The notes under the pieces: model-generated | Seen by the model: the letters and a program-made list of their open reading frames with translations, nothing else | What the model was told of the DNA's origin: nothing | Databases searched by the model: none | Made by a program: the position numbers and the translations under genes | In this document: in pieces, positions 1 to 5,896 of the stretch | Position numbering within the stretch: position 1 is the stretch's first letter | Layout: each line of letters begins with the position of its first letter | DNA from: Chloroflexota bacterium | GTDB lineage: Bacteria > Chloroflexota > Anaerolineae > Anaerolineales > UBA4823 | NCBI GenBank assembly: GCA_021849525.1 | Contig: JAJZSS010000078.1 | Span: 1,093 to 6,988, forward strand | Reading direction: 5' to 3' | Length of the DNA: 5,896 bases

Positions 1-580
1 AGGCGGGCGGCAGGCTGTCCGGAGCGGCGCCCAGGGCGACAACGGGACGGCTGAAGGAAGCGACCACTGCCGAGCTGGGATCGACGTCGTTGATATCCGG
101 GGCAGGCAGGCGCTGGACCAGCTCCAGGTGACCGGCGGTCTGATATTCCAGGCGGACCGGAGCGGCGAGGGTCTGACCCTGGGCGCTGCGGGCGGTTTCG
201 CCCAGGTTTAGCGATACCAGGCTGTTAGGCTGGAGCGGTTTGGCAGGGGTGAAGCTGAGGGTGGAATCGTCCAGCCAGGTGAGGCTGCCGCTTAGGGGAG
301 AATCCAGGGCCGCTTCGACCGAGGCGCGATCCATGGCCTGGTTAAAGTACAGGGTGATGGGGCTGTCCAGGGGCAGCTCGCCCCCGGGCGGGGGGACGCT
401 CTCAGCCAGGGCGGCGGGCAGGGCGATAGCCGGGGTGGGCGTGGGGGGCGGCGGAGTGGCGGTGAGCGTAATCGATGAGGTGGTTGGGAGGCCGATGCAC
501 GGAATGGAACAGGCCAGGCTGGCGGCGAGCAAAATGAAAACGATCCAGCCAGTCGAAAAACGCAAATATCGGTGGGTCAT
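1..580 (-). CDS. Secreted lipoprotein with bacterial Ig-like domains, probable alpha-2-macroglobulin family (N-terminal part only)
   Basis: The reading frame is open from an ATG at 578-580 to the left edge (193 codons), so the 3' end is missing. A Shine-Dalgarno-like AGAGGAG at 589-595 lies 8 bases before the ATG. Residues 1-23 form a lipoprotein signal peptide: basic start (HRYLR), hydrophobic core (WIVFILLAA), then SLAC with the lipidated Cys at 24. Residues 41-57 are a Pro/Thr-rich linker. Residues about 58-148 match a bacterial Ig-like domain (ITLYFNQAMDRASVEAAL, then TLSFTPAKPL), and a second one begins near 151 (LELVQRLPAPDINDVDPSSA). From family knowledge, this arrangement is typical of the start of Chloroflexota bacterial alpha-2-macroglobulins, which are very large surface proteins thought to trap proteases. 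The macroglobulin and thioester regions are outside the window, so the family is inferred; another multi-Ig lipoprotein is possible. It follows the PLP enzyme gene by 56 bases with no terminator visible, so co-transcription is plausible. Confidence 0.75.
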   Translation of the reverse strand, partial: MTHRYLRFSTGWIVFILLAASLACSIPCIGLPTTSSITLTATPPPPTPTPAIALPAALAESVPPPGGELPLDSPITLYFNQAMDRASVEAALDSPLSGSLTWLDDSTLSFTPAKPLQPNSLVSLNLGETARSAQGQTLAAPVRLEYQTAGHLELVQRLPAPDINDVDPSSAVVASFSRPVVALGAAPDSLPPA

Positions 581-636
581 GCTTGGATCTCCTCTTTATG
601 CGAGACGAAAAAGCGCAATCAGCGGTTCCCTGTTAA

Positions 637-1893
637 TCAGGAGGATACTTTTGAGAGGGCTTGATCCAGGTCGGCGATGAGATCGGCGGTGTTTTCAATG
701 CCCAGGGACAGGCGCACCAGGCCATCGGCAAGCCCCATGCGCCGGCGCTCTTCGACTGGCACGCTGGCGTGGGTCATACTGGCGGGGTGCTGGATCAGGG
801 TATCCACATTGCCCAGGCTGACTGCCAGGGTAGCGACATGGACATTCTCCAGCAAGGTGACGCCGGCCTGGTAACCGCCGCGAAGCTCGAAGGAGAGCAT
901 GCCGCCGTAGCGCTGCATCTGCTGGCAGACCAGGTCGTAACCCTCGAAGGATTCCAGGCCGGGATAATAGACGGCGGCAACTTTGGGATGCTGGCTGAGA
1001 AAGCTGGCAACCGCCTCGGCATTGTCGCAGTGGCGGTCCATGCGCAGCTCGAAGGTGCGCAGGCCAAGGCCTGCCAGCCAGCAGTCGAAGGGACTGGGCA
1101 CCCCGCCCAGGTGGACGAGCATATCCTGCACAGCAGCTGCCATGAATTCAGGGTGGCGGCTGACCACCGCCCCACCGATCAGAGCGCCATGCCCGGAGAG
1201 GTATTTGGTGGTGGAATGGACGACGATATCCGCGCCCAGGCTGAGCGGGCGCTGGCAGTAGGGTGTAGCAAAGGTATTGTCCACCGCCAGCCAGACGCCG
1301 TGCTGGTGGGCGACCTCAGCGATCTGGCGCAGATCGACCACTTTCATGGTGGGGTTGGAAGGCGACTCGGCATAGGCCAGTTTACAGCCGGGGTTGGCTG
1401 CAAAAGCCGCCTGCCAGGCTTCGGGCCGGGTATCCTCGAGCCAGACAACCTTGATCCCGAGCTGGGATATGATGCGGTTGATGAAGTTGAAGGCGTTGCC
1501 GTAAATGGCGTGCTGGACGATCAGCGAATCACCGGCCCGGCAGCGCCCCATGATCACCGCCGAGATAGCTGCCATACCTGAGGCGAACACTTTCCCGGCG
1601 ACCACGGTTTTGGGATCGGCAGTGGGGTCGCGACGCAGCAAATCCAGCCCCTCCAGATAGGCAATTTTATAAGCCAGCTCGTCGGCGTTGGGATTGGCGA
1701 TCCGGGTATAGTAATAGCCACGCTGGGGACCGTCGTGGATGATGGCGGCGCCGGTATCGACATCCGGAAAGTCGAAGGTGGAGGTCTGGAAAATAGGGGT
1801 CAGATGGGCGTGCTGCGCGTTCAATGGGTGATCGGTTTTGCCGGCGTGATTGACCAGCGTGCTGAGACCGTGGTGGGGGTGGATGCGAACCAT
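637..1893 (-). CDS. PLP-dependent trans-sulfuration enzyme (cystathionine gamma-synthase / methionine gamma-lyase / O-acetylhomoserine sulfhydrylase family)
   Basis: A complete cytoplasmic enzyme of 418 residues, the usual length for the Cys/Met metabolism PLP family. The whole fold aligns by eye with methionine gamma-lyase (MGL). The PLP lysine is K230 in VVHSTTKYLSGHG. Tyr62 and Arg64 (YTR) bind cofactor phosphate from the neighbouring subunit, and 105-107 (SGM) is the phosphate loop. Tyr131 stacks on the ring, Asp205 (AVDNTFATPY) holds the pyridine nitrogen, and Ser359 (AVSLG) and Arg394 (GLVRLSLG) correspond to the substrate-carboxylate site. Family members gamma-eliminate or gamma-replace homoserine esters, cystathionine or methionine; the exact reaction cannot be read from sequence. 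At the position of the catalytic Cys of methionine gamma-lyase it has Asn133 (IYGNAF), which argues against a classical MGL. About ten extra residues lie between LEGL and FASGM (roughly 85-101). The ATG at 1891-1893 has a GGAGAG site about 8 bases upstream and is preceded by a good promoter at 1953-1982. Confidence 0.92.
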   Translation of the reverse strand: MVRIHPHHGLSTLVNHAGKTDHPLNAQHAHLTPIFQTSTFDFPDVDTGAAIIHDGPQRGYYYTRIANPNADELAYKIAYLEGLDLLRRDPTADPKTVVAGKVFASGMAAISAVIMGRCRAGDSLIVQHAIYGNAFNFINRIISQLGIKVVWLEDTRPEAWQAAFAANPGCKLAYAESPSNPTMKVVDLRQIAEVAHQHGVWLAVDNTFATPYCQRPLSLGADIVVHSTTKYLSGHGALIGGAVVSRHPEFMAAAVQDMLVHLGGVPSPFDCWLAGLGLRTFELRMDRHCDNAEAVASFLSQHPKVAAVYYPGLESFEGYDLVCQQMQRYGGMLSFELRGGYQAGVTLLENVHVATLAVSLGNVDTLIQHPASMTHASVPVEERRRMGLADGLVRLSLGIENTADLIADLDQALSKVSS

Positions 1894-1952
1894 AGATATA
1901 CTCTCCAGCCGGGAAGGTTTATCGGAGATCAGGAGGGGAACCCGGTCCGTTG

Positions 1953-1982
1953 ATTATACGTCTGAATAAAGACGGCGGACAA
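1953..1982 (-). promoter_or_regulatory. Sigma-70-type promoter for the PLP enzyme gene
   Basis: Read on the minus strand, a perfect TATAAT (1953-1958) is preceded by TTGTCC (1977-1982; 4 of 6 matches to TTGACA) with an 18-base spacer. Transcription would start near 1946, giving a leader of about 50 bases before the ATG at 1893. That is too short for a SAM-type riboswitch, and none is seen. This is inference from sequence alone. Confidence 0.6.
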
Positions 1983-2009
1983 GGTAAGTACGGCCAGCCG
2001 GTCAAGATT

Positions 2010-2018
2010 TGGTAAAAT
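2010..2018 (+). promoter_or_regulatory. Extended -10 promoter for the VanW-family gene
   Basis: TGG followed by TAAAAT (2013-2018) fits an extended -10 element (TGn plus a 5/6 match to TATAAT). No good -35 hexamer lies at the usual distance, as is common for extended -10 promoters. The start would be near 2025, giving a leader of about 70 bases. It lies about 30 bases from the minus-strand -35 element, so the two promoters are back-to-back. Confidence 0.45.
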
Positions 2019-2096
2019 GGGGTACGGTCGATCCAGATTACTGTCGATGTACCAAATTTAGCAGGAAAAGCAAGCAAGATTAAAGGTGATTTACTG

Positions 2097-3956
2097 ATGA
2101 TGCCATCAAAGACAAAGGAAGAAGAATCTACCCGGGGCGTTTTGCCGGTAACGCAGGCGATGACCGCATTGGTGGGTGGATTTATTTTATTCTTTCTATT
2201 AATGATTGGGCTGGCAGTGGGGTATGACCTGGCTTACCAGGGGCGGATCTTCCCTGGGGTGGGCCTAGCCGGGCTGGATCTTTCTGGGAAGAGTGAAGCC
2301 GAAGCGAAGCAGCTCATTACCGGGCGGATCAGCTTCCCGGAACAGGGTAAAGTCGTCTTTCAGGAAGGTAGCCAGGTGTGGATTGCCCACCCGGTAGAGT
2401 TGGGACTGTTCCTGGATGCCGATGCCAGCGCTCTGGCAGCCTATCAGGTGGGGCGGCAGGGCAATATCTTCGCCCGCCTGGGAGACCAGTTCGAGGCCTG
2501 GTATTTTGGTCTGGATTTGCCGCCTTTGCTGGTGTATGACGAGCAAAGCGCCCAGAATTATGTAAGGCGGATTGCGAGCGAAGTGGATCGTCCGACGGTG
2601 GAAGCCTCGCTGAAAATCCAGGGGGTGGATGTGGTGGTGCTGCCGGGGCAGATCGGGCGCAGCCTGGATGTCGATGCCACCCTGGCGCCGCTGCAGAACC
2701 AGCTGCGCAACCTGACAGATACGATCATGCCGGTGATGGTCAACGAATCCCCGCCGGCGATTCTGGATGTCAGCCAGCAGGCAGAGATTGCCCGCAAGAT
2801 CCTGAGCGCACCCCTGACCATCAATGTGCCAGATCCAGCGGAAGGCGATCCCGGTCCATGGACCTTTGAGCCGCAGCAGCTGGCGGAGATGCTGACCATT
2901 GCCCGGGTGGAGCTGGCGGAAGGGGCGACCTACCAGGTGGGGCTGGATACCAGCCGCCTGACCAAAATTCTAAATGAGCAGGCGCCAAAACTTGCCCGCC
3001 AGCCGGCAGATGCGCGCTTCATCTTCAACGATGAGACCCGCCAGCTTGAGGTGATCCAGCCGGCGGTGACCGGGCGCAGCCTGGACGTGGCGACCGCGGT
3101 GCAGGATATCAACCAGGCGCTGGTTGCCGGCGAGCACCAGGTGGCGCTGACGCTGCAATACACCCAGCCGGAGATCGGGAACGACGTAAAGGCGGAGGAG
3201 CTGGGTATTCGCGAGCAGGTGGGGGTGGAAGTGAGCTATTTCTACGGCTCCAGCGCCTCGCGGATCCAGAATATTGAAACTGCGGCCGGCCGCTTCCATG
3301 GTGTGCTGGTGGCGCCGGGAGCCGTGTTCTCGATGGCTGAGACATTGGGCGATATCAGCCTGGATAACGGCTACGCTGAGGCGCTGATCATCTACGGCAA
3401 CCAGACTATCCAGGGCGTGGGCGGCGGGGTGTGCCAGGTGAGCACCACCCTGTTCCGCACGGCCTTTTTCGCCGGATACCCGATTGTGGAGCGCCACCCG
3501 CACGCCTACCGGGTGTATTATTACGAGCTGAACGCCGCCAACCAGGCTGTAGAGCGGATGGCAGGCCTGGATGCCACAGTGTATGTGCCGACGGTGGATT
3601 TCAAATTCAAGAACGATACCGACAACTGGCTGCTGATGGAGACCTACGTCCAGGCAGCGGCGCGCAAGCTGACCTGGAAATTCTACTCGACCTCGGATGG
3701 GCGGACGGTGGAGTGGGACACCACCGGCTTACAGAATGTGGTTGAGCCCGAAGAGGCGGTTTACAAAGAAAATCCTGAGCTGGGGAAGGGCGAGATCAAC
3801 CAGATCGATTGGGGTGTGGACGGGGCGGATGTCACCGTCACCCGGACGGTCTACCGGGATGGGCAGGTGTACATCGATGAGGCTTTCCATACCCATTACC
3901 TGCCCTTTCGGGATGTGTACGAATATGGACCGGGAACCAAAATCCCGGCGGAGTAA
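2097..3956 (+). CDS. VanW-family membrane-anchored protein with YoaR-like peptidoglycan-binding repeats and a probable G5 domain
   Basis: 619 residues. A charged 20-residue N-terminus precedes one membrane helix (about 23-45), and the rest should be outside the membrane. Two related modules follow, at about 148-222 and 284-355. Each ends in the same GRSLDV motif (187-192 and 326-331) and resembles the YoaR-like putative peptidoglycan-binding domain (PG_binding_4). The first region, 53-147, starts with PGVGLAGLDLSGKSEAEA and looks like a divergent copy. The VanW core is about 381-512, with a Gly-rich GGGVCQVSTT signature (442-451, Cys446) and the conserved ERHPHAYRV. Residues about 549-613 (DVTVTRTVYRDGQ, then YLPFRDVYEYGPGT) resemble a G5 domain. 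The family's biochemical role is unknown; a cell-wall function is inferred from the domains and location. The ATG at 2097 is chosen because AGGTG at 2084-2088 is 8 bases upstream; a second ATG follows at 2100. No terminator is evident before the repeat array beginning 26 bases after the stop. Confidence 0.9.
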   Translation: MMPSKTKEEESTRGVLPVTQAMTALVGGFILFFLLMIGLAVGYDLAYQGRIFPGVGLAGLDLSGKSEAEAKQLITGRISFPEQGKVVFQEGSQVWIAHPVELGLFLDADASALAAYQVGRQGNIFARLGDQFEAWYFGLDLPPLLVYDEQSAQNYVRRIASEVDRPTVEASLKIQGVDVVVLPGQIGRSLDVDATLAPLQNQLRNLTDTIMPVMVNESPPAILDVSQQAEIARKILSAPLTINVPDPAEGDPGPWTFEPQQLAEMLTIARVELAEGATYQVGLDTSRLTKILNEQAPKLARQPADARFIFNDETRQLEVIQPAVTGRSLDVATAVQDINQALVAGEHQVALTLQYTQPEIGNDVKAEELGIREQVGVEVSYFYGSSASRIQNIETAAGRFHGVLVAPGAVFSMAETLGDISLDNGYAEALIIYGNQTIQGVGGGVCQVSTTLFRTAFFAGYPIVERHPHAYRVYYYELNAANQAVERMAGLDATVYVPTVDFKFKNDTDNWLLMETYVQAAARKLTWKFYSTSDGRTVEWDTTGLQNVVEPEEAVYKENPELGKGEINQIDWGVDGADVTVTRTVYRDGQVYIDEAFHTHYLPFRDVYEYGPGTKIPAE

Positions 3957-3981
3957 GCAGTTTTGGCTGGAATAGCTTTGG

Positions 3982-4089
3982 AAGGGCGTGCCTAAGGGCG
4001 TGCCTAAGGGCGTGCCTAAGGGCGTGCCTAAGGGCTTGCCTAAGGACTTGCCTAAAGGCGTGCCTAAGGGCGTGCCCAAGGGCTTGCGC
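3982..4089 (+). repeat. 12-base tandem direct repeat array, nine units
   Basis: The unit AAGGGCGTGCCT starts at 3982 and recurs every 12 bases without spacers. Units 1-4 (3982-4029) are identical. Unit 5 (4030) has G7 changed to T. Unit 6 (4042) has G5 to A and G7 to T. Unit 7 (4054) has G3 to A. Unit 8 (4066) ends in C. Unit 9 (4078-4089) is degenerate at its end. The identical copies lie next to the VanW gene and the diverged ones next to the following promoter. Most junctions read CCTAAGG, a small interrupted palindrome. There is no ribosome binding site or start codon that would make it part of a protein, so I treat it as an intergenic minisatellite-like array. Confidence 0.97.
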
Positions 4090-4096
4090 GTCATTG

Positions 4097-4102
4097 TATA
4101 AT
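4097..4102 (+). promoter_or_regulatory. -10 box of a probable promoter for the Trm112-like gene
   Basis: A perfect TATAAT lies 59 bases before the ATG at 4162, directly after the tandem array. No strong -35 is present: at 17-18 bases spacing the sequence is GCCCAA (4074-4079) or TGCCCA (4073-4078), which belong to repeat units 8 and 9. The predicted start is near 4109. The exact -10 match and position support a promoter; the weak -35 lowers confidence. Confidence 0.45.
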
Positions 4103-4161
4103 CAAGCCAGCATGGAGAAGCTCGTTTAGCCTGCGGCGGGAAAAATCTGAAGGAGAGAAAA

Positions 4162-4380
4162 ATGGTCAGTCAAGATTTGCTGGATATTTTACGCTGCCCG
4201 GCGTGTGTGCGGGAAAAAGAGGGGCTGCTGGACTACATCAAAGAATCCTGGCTGGTATGCCGGGACTGCGGGCGCAAGTACCCCATCCGGGAGGATATCC
4301 CGGTGATGTTGATCGATGAGGGGGATAAGTGGGTGAAGACGGCGGTGGAGGACCTGCCTGTGCCGCCGCCGGCGGAGTAA
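4162..4380 (+). CDS. Trm112-like / UPF0434 (YcaR-type) small zinc-binding protein
   Basis: A 72-residue protein with an AGGAG site (4151-4155) six bases before its ATG. Four cysteines in two pairs, C12-C15 (RCPAC) and C33-C36 (CRDC), form a zinc-ribbon-type site. The pattern LLDILRCPAC, a short strand-rich middle, then LVCRDCGRKYPIREDIPVML is characteristic of the Trm112 family. In eukaryotes and archaea Trm112 binds and activates methyltransferases acting on tRNA, rRNA and release factors; bacterial short homologues are annotated as Trm112-family or UPF0434 proteins, usually without a proven partner. No methyltransferase gene is in this window, so the partner is unknown. The Pro-rich tail (65-70) is probably disordered. 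It has its own likely promoter but could also receive read-through from the VanW gene, 205 bases upstream. Confidence 0.88.
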   Translation: MVSQDLLDILRCPACVREKEGLLDYIKESWLVCRDCGRKYPIREDIPVMLIDEGDKWVKTAVEDLPVPPPAE

Positions 4381-4442
4381 GCCGGATCAAGCGTAGGAGG
4401 CGTTGTTCGGGCTGGCTTAGCTGATCCTGAGCGTAATAACAG

Positions 4443-4477
4443 AAAGCCGCAAACTGGTGCGCCAGCCTGCGGCTTTT
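4443..4477 (+). terminator. Rho-independent terminator after the Trm112-like gene, possibly bidirectional
   Basis: The 9-base stem AAAGCCGCA (4443-4451) pairs perfectly with TGCGGCTTT (4468-4476). Inside it a second stem, CTGG (4454-4457) with CCAG (4462-4465), closes the tetraloop TGCG. On the plus strand the stem runs into TTTT AA TTTT. Read on the minus strand the tail is TTTCTGTTATT, a weaker U tract, so it may also end the convergent serS-DUF456 transcript. It begins 62 bases after the stop codon. Confidence 0.85.
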
Positions 4478-4515
4478 AATTTTAAGAAATAGGATCGAAA
4501 GGAAGAGGTGAACTC

Positions 4516-4559
4516 AGCCCTGCAAGGCAGGCTAGCCTGCTTTGCAGGGCTAGCCCTGC
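4516..4559. repeat. Compound nested palindrome between convergent genes
   Basis: Bases 4516-4551 form a 36-base near-perfect inverted repeat: AGCCCTGCAA (4516-4525) pairs with TTGCAGGGCT (4542-4551), enclosing a perfect 14-base palindrome GCAGGCTAGCCTGC (4527-4540), with one G/T mismatch (4526/4541). The right arm is reused in another perfect palindrome, GCAGGGCTAGCCCTGC (4544-4559), so two structures compete. It overlaps the DUF456 stop codon (4550-4552). There is no T tract, so a plain terminator is unlikely; it could be a palindromic intergenic repeat or an RNA 3'-end stabilising hairpin. Confidence 0.9.
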
Positions 4560-5047
4560 CACACCCACAGCCACCATAATACCTGGATGAACAGGCCGAT
4601 AATGAAGCGGACGACGAAAGACAGCCCCCAGCCGGTGGCCAGGCCGCGCAGGGCAGCCATGGCTTTCGGCCAGTCGCGCAGGCGTGAGTATTCGAGCAGG
4701 ACAACGGCGGCGGGGGCAGCGATGAGACCGCCGAAGGGAGGCAGGAGCAGCGTGCCAATCACCCCGGCGACCAGCGCGGCACCAATCGTCAACCAGGAAG
4801 CCCCGCCCTTGCGCGCCCCGGCGCCCATCAGGACGTTGTCGGCCAGGGAGCCGGCGATCATCAAGATGGTGATGATCACGAACAGCACGATGCCCAGGGT
4901 GGAAAAGCCGCTGGCGACGCCGTAACCCAGGGCTGCCAGCCACATCACCACCAGGCCGGGGAAGATGGGCACGATCAGGCCGAATAACCCTACCAGCATG
5001 ATGATCTGGACCAGGGCGAAAAGGGAAGTATTGAGGGCGTTTTCCAT
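4550..5047 (-). CDS. DUF456 family integral membrane protein
   Basis: A 165-residue very hydrophobic protein, of the usual DUF456 length. Likely helices are at about 8-28, 31-47, 50-71, 84-118 (glycine-rich, possibly a hairpin) and 139-163. The family pattern is visible as a first helix ending LIVPIFPGLVVMWLAAL, then the LADNVLMGAGARKGGAS loop after helix 3, and the GGLIAAPAAVVLLEY segment. Function is unknown for the family. The ATG at 5045-5047 has AGGAAGG about 8 bases upstream, within the end of serS. The gap to the serS stop is only 13 bases, so the two genes are very probably co-transcribed. The protein ends WVWQG, and its last codons lie inside a palindrome. Confidence 0.85.
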   Translation of the reverse strand: MENALNTSLFALVQIIMLVGLFGLIVPIFPGLVVMWLAALGYGVASGFSTLGIVLFVIITILMIAGSLADNVLMGAGARKGGASWLTIGAALVAGVIGTLLLPPFGGLIAAPAAVVLLEYSRLRDWPKAMAALRGLATGWGLSFVVRFIIGLFIQVLWWLWVWQG

Positions 5048-5060
5048 TCAGGCAGCCTTC

Positions 5061-5896
5061 CTATCCAGCGGGGCGGATGACATCTACGCCGCCCATCCAC
5101 GGGCGCAGGACTTCGGGGACCACGACCGAGCCATCCGCCTGCTGGTAGTTCTCCAGGACGGCGATCAAGGTGCGCGGCATGCCCAGCCCCGAGCCGTTCA
5201 GGGTGTGGACGGGGCGGACGCGCCCGCCATCCGCCGGGCGGTAGCGGATATTGGCACGCCGGGCCTGGAAATCGGTGACATTCGAGACCGACGAGACTTC
5301 CAGCCACTCGCCGCAGCCGGGCGCCCAGACTTCCAGATCATAGGTGATGCTCGAGCCGAAGCCAATATCGCCGGTGCACAGCTGCAGGACGCGGTAGGTG
5401 AGGCCCAGCTCGCGGCAGGTCTGCTCGGCGTCGGCGACCATCTTCTCGAACTGGGCGGGCGACTCCTCCGGCTTGCTGTAGATGTACATCTCGACCTTGT
5501 CGAACTGGTGGCCGCGCTTGATGCCGCGCACATCGCGCCCGGCGCTCATCTTCTCACGGCGGAAGCAGGGGGTGTAGGCGGCGTAATGGATGGGCAGAGC
5601 GGCTTCGTCCAGGATATCGCCCATGTGCAGGCCGGTGAGGGGCACTTCGGCGGTGGGCACCATCCACAGGTCCTCTTCATGGTCCTTGTAGAGGTTGTCC
5701 ACAAATTTGGGGAGCTGCCCGGCGCCGTACAGGGTCTCGCCTTTGACCATGAAGGGGGTGTACTTCTCGGTGTAGCCCTGGCGGATGTGCAGGTCGAGCA
5801 TCCAGGCGATGAGGGCGCGCTGCAGGCGGGCGCCGGCGCCGCTGAGCACGTAAAAACGCGAGCCGGTGATCTTGACGCCCTGCTCGAAATTAATGA
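5061..5896 (-). CDS. serS: Serine--tRNA ligase (SerRS), C-terminal catalytic part; start lies beyond the right edge
   Basis: A class II aminoacyl-tRNA synthetase that charges tRNA(Ser), and tRNA(Sec) where present, in the cytoplasm. The frame is open from 5896 to the TAG at 5061-5063, about 278 codons. Against the usual 420-430 residues, about 150 N-terminal residues (the tRNA-binding coiled coil) are missing. A GTG at 5849 is internal: the sequence upstream continues the family pattern ([15 protein letters not shown]), so it is not the start. Visible landmarks are the motif 1 region ([10 protein letters not shown], then [20 protein letters not shown]), TAEVPL (from 5654) for serine binding, motif 2 [20 protein letters not shown] (from 5561), and motif 3 [20 protein letters not shown] (around 5172-5198). 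The C-terminus [13 protein letters not shown] is typical. All expected catalytic motifs are present, so it should be functional. Confidence 0.97.
   Translation of the reverse strand, partial: INFEQGVKITGSRFYVLSGAGARLQRALIAWMLDLHIRQGYTEKYTPFMVKGETLYGAGQLPKFVDNLYKDHEEDLWMVPTAEVPLTGLHMGDILDEAALPIHYAAYTPCFRREKMSAGRDVRGIKRGHQFDKVEMYIYSKPEESPAQFEKMVADAEQTCRELGLTYRVLQLCTGDIGFGSSITYDLEVWAPGCGEWLEVSSVSNVTDFQARRANIRYRPADGGRVRPVHTLNGSGLGMPRTLIAVLENYQQADGSVVVPEVLRPWMGGVDVIRPAG

Noticed and set aside
240..680. Plus-strand ORF of 146 codons
   Set aside because: It lies opposite the lipoprotein start, which has a signal peptide, lipobox and ribosome binding site; its own translation looks like low-complexity antisense.
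661..1581. Long plus-strand ORF of 306 codons
   Set aside because: It is antisense to the PLP enzyme, whose catalytic motifs are fully recognisable. The translation has no family features, and GC-rich codon use explains the length.
1894..1946. SAM or other riboswitch before the sulfur amino acid enzyme
   Set aside because: The predicted leader is only about 50 bases, with no conserved aptamer pattern.
2097..3956. Vancomycin resistance gene
   Set aside because: VanW is a family name only. No vanHAX ligase or vanRS regulator genes are present, and VanW-domain proteins are common in species without resistance.
3982..4089. CRISPR array
   Set aside because: The units are 12 bases with no spacers between them, and no cas gene is present.
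3729..4094. Minus-strand 121-codon ORF whose start encodes a repeated PLGT peptide
   Set aside because: The repeat comes from the 12-base array, which stays open in this frame because 12 is divisible by three. There is no ribosome binding site before the ATG, and the rest is antisense to the VanW coding sequence.
4384..4427. Hairpin GGATCA (4384-4389) with TGATCC (4422-4427) just after the Trm112-like stop
   Set aside because: A six-base stem with a 32-base loop and no T tract; the strong terminator at 4443-4477 explains transcription ending better.
4587..4925. Plus-strand ORF of 112 codons opposite DUF456
   Set aside because: It is antisense to a recognisable membrane protein family, with no ribosome binding site or family pattern of its own.

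Overview
The window is about 5.9 kb of GC-rich DNA with ordinary chromosomal gene content. The closest fit is a Chloroflexota bacterium, probably of the Anaerolineae. That placement is inference from protein style: an Ig-domain lipoprotein of the alpha-2-macroglobulin type, a large YoaR-like/VanW protein with a membrane anchor, a very short Trm112-type zinc protein and a DUF456 membrane protein beside serS. No rRNA, tRNA, insertion sequence, phage gene, CRISPR array or toxin-antitoxin pair is visible.

Layout from left to right. (1) On the minus strand, a PLP-dependent trans-sulfuration enzyme (637-1893) is followed after 56 bases by the first 193 codons of a secreted lipoprotein (1-580) that runs off the left edge. 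(2) Bases 1894-2096 form a divergent control region with one convincing promoter per direction. (3) On the plus strand lies a 619-residue VanW-family protein (2097-3956). It is followed by nine 12-base tandem repeat units (3982-4089), then a TATAAT promoter, then a 72-residue Trm112-like zinc-binding protein (4162-4380). (4) Bases 4381-4549 separate two convergent transcription units and hold a clear stem-loop terminator (4443-4477) and a compound palindrome (4516-4559). (5) On the minus strand, serS (5061 to the right edge, start missing) is followed after 13 bases by a DUF456 membrane protein (4550-5047); these look like one operon.

How the genes relate: the serS-DUF456 pair and possibly the PLP enzyme-lipoprotein pair are co-transcribed, but no shared pathway can be read from the sequence. 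The VanW and lipoprotein genes both encode membrane-anchored envelope proteins; the PLP enzyme handles sulfur amino acids; SerRS charges tRNA(Ser); the Trm112-like protein is probably a small activator or partner protein. I see no undescribed multi-gene system. The parts worth a second look are non-coding: the tandem array abutting a promoter, and the nested palindromes at the end of the DUF456 gene.
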